This document shows, in pieces, positions 24,415-24,708 of a stretch of 24,708 bases of DNA. Positions within the stretch are counted from its first letter, which is position 1. Each line of letters starts with the position of its first letter. A program made the position numbers and the translations under genes. Source of the DNA: UBA1930 sp943368475 (GTDB lineage: Bacteria; Bacteroidota; Bacteroidia; Chitinophagales; Chitinophagaceae). The stretch covers positions 1 through 24,708 of the forward strand of contig CALRLF020000066.1 of the NCBI GenBank assembly GCA_943368475.1, given 5' to 3'. A model generated the notes under the pieces. That model was not told where the DNA came from. It did not search any database and was given only the letters and a program-made list of their open reading frames with translations.

Positions 24415-24708
24415 TTAAGCCTCTGGTGATACTTGAACATTACGGCTGAAACTTTCTTCCAAAGAAATTAAGGTTTCAGTTCGTTCGATGCCTTTAATAC
24501 TTTGCAGTTTATCGTGTAAAACCAAACGTAGTTGTTGAATGTCTTTACACACCACCTCAGCAAACATGCTGTAGTTACCTGTGGTATAGTTTACCCTAAC
24601 AATCTCCGGAATTTGTTTTAAATCTTTGGCTACAGTATCGTATAAAGAACTTTTTTCTAAGAAAATACCAATAAATGCAATTACATCGTATCCCAAACTT
24701 TTAAGGTC
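24415..24708 (-). CDS. Lrp/AsnC family regulator, C-terminal part (5' end outside window)
   Basis: Only the C-terminal 97 residues are here; the frame remains open to base 24708, and its first visible residues are DLKSLGYDVIAFIGIFLEK, a typical Lrp inter-domain start. The helix-turn-helix part must lie beyond the window. The visible part is the RAM/effector domain: FIGIFLEKSSLYDTV, VRVNYTTGNYSMFAEVVCKD, LHDKLQSIKGIERTETLISL. Known role: an octameric or dimeric feast/famine regulator binding amino acids. It lies 45 bases upstream of the Wzz-like gene on the same strand, so it may be co-transcribed with the polysaccharide genes. Confidence 0.9.
   Translation of the reverse strand, partial: DLKSLGYDVIAFIGIFLEKSSLYDTVAKDLKQIPEIVRVNYTTGNYSMFAEVVCKDIQQLRLVLHDKLQSIKGIERTETLISLEESFSRNVQVSPEA

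Noticed and set aside
1..24708. tRNA, rRNA, transposase, integrase or toxin-antitoxin genes
   Set aside because: None recognised in any frame or intergenic interval; all long frames fall into the families listed.

Overview
The window reads as ordinary chromosome of an AT-rich member of the Bacteroidota, most likely Chitinophagaceae-like; the family is inference. The phylum rests on several things seen here. There are two different type IX secretion (T9SS) C-terminal sorting domains, type A at the end of the 2202-residue protein and type B (CHU_C / gliding-motility type) at 10699-12573. A promoter of the Bacteroidota form TTG-N19-TAnnTTTG lies ahead of the MarR gene. Most starts lack a clear Shine-Dalgarno sequence, and one lipoprotein carries an acidic surface-export-like sequence after its lipobox cysteine. 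No rRNA, tRNA, CRISPR array, IS element, prophage gene or integrase was seen.

Layout. (1) 2-7072, minus strand: a small secreted protein of unknown function, then a giant multidomain T9SS surface protein (IgGFc-binding-like, Ig-like, LamG, HYR repeats, beta-helix-like region, sorting signal). (2) 7073-7467: a non-genic stretch with a possible gene remnant. (3) 7468-8973, minus: an exported OB-fold protein followed by a serine hydrolase lipoprotein. (4) 9268-10662, plus: a MATE exporter behind a possible 120-nt structured leader, ending in a terminator that overlaps the next, convergent gene. (5) 10699-12573, minus: a T9SS type-B PKD/SprB-repeat protein. (6) 12733-13917, plus: a secreted protein with a lysine-rich tail carrying GFGKP motifs, closed by a strong terminator. 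(7) 14244-15341, minus: CorA. (8) 15454-17835, minus: a MarR regulator followed by a large acyl-CoA dehydrogenase. (9) 18013-18195, minus: a small PLDc_N-like membrane protein. (10) A divergent pair: a PhyH-family dioxygenase (minus) and a GT2 glycosyltransferase (plus). (11) A 32-residue membrane miniprotein (minus) and an orphan Dpp/Opp-type permease (plus). (12) 22002-24708, minus: the end of an Lrp/AsnC regulator, a Wzz-like protein and an O-antigen-ligase-family protein, apparently a surface-polysaccharide cluster.

The common theme is the cell envelope: two T9SS surface proteins, a lipoprotein, several exported proteins, and polysaccharide synthesis genes. The less ordinary signals are non-coding. 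The main one is a pair of related structured elements (14075-14206 and 18259-18356), each directly downstream of a minus-strand gene and sharing five sequence blocks in the same order. Others are a palindromic intergenic repeat at 21928-21985, an inverted repeat at 17321-17389 that creates a false upstream start for the acyl-CoA dehydrogenase, and the hairpin-rich MATE leader. I saw no defence system, biosynthetic cluster or mobile system.
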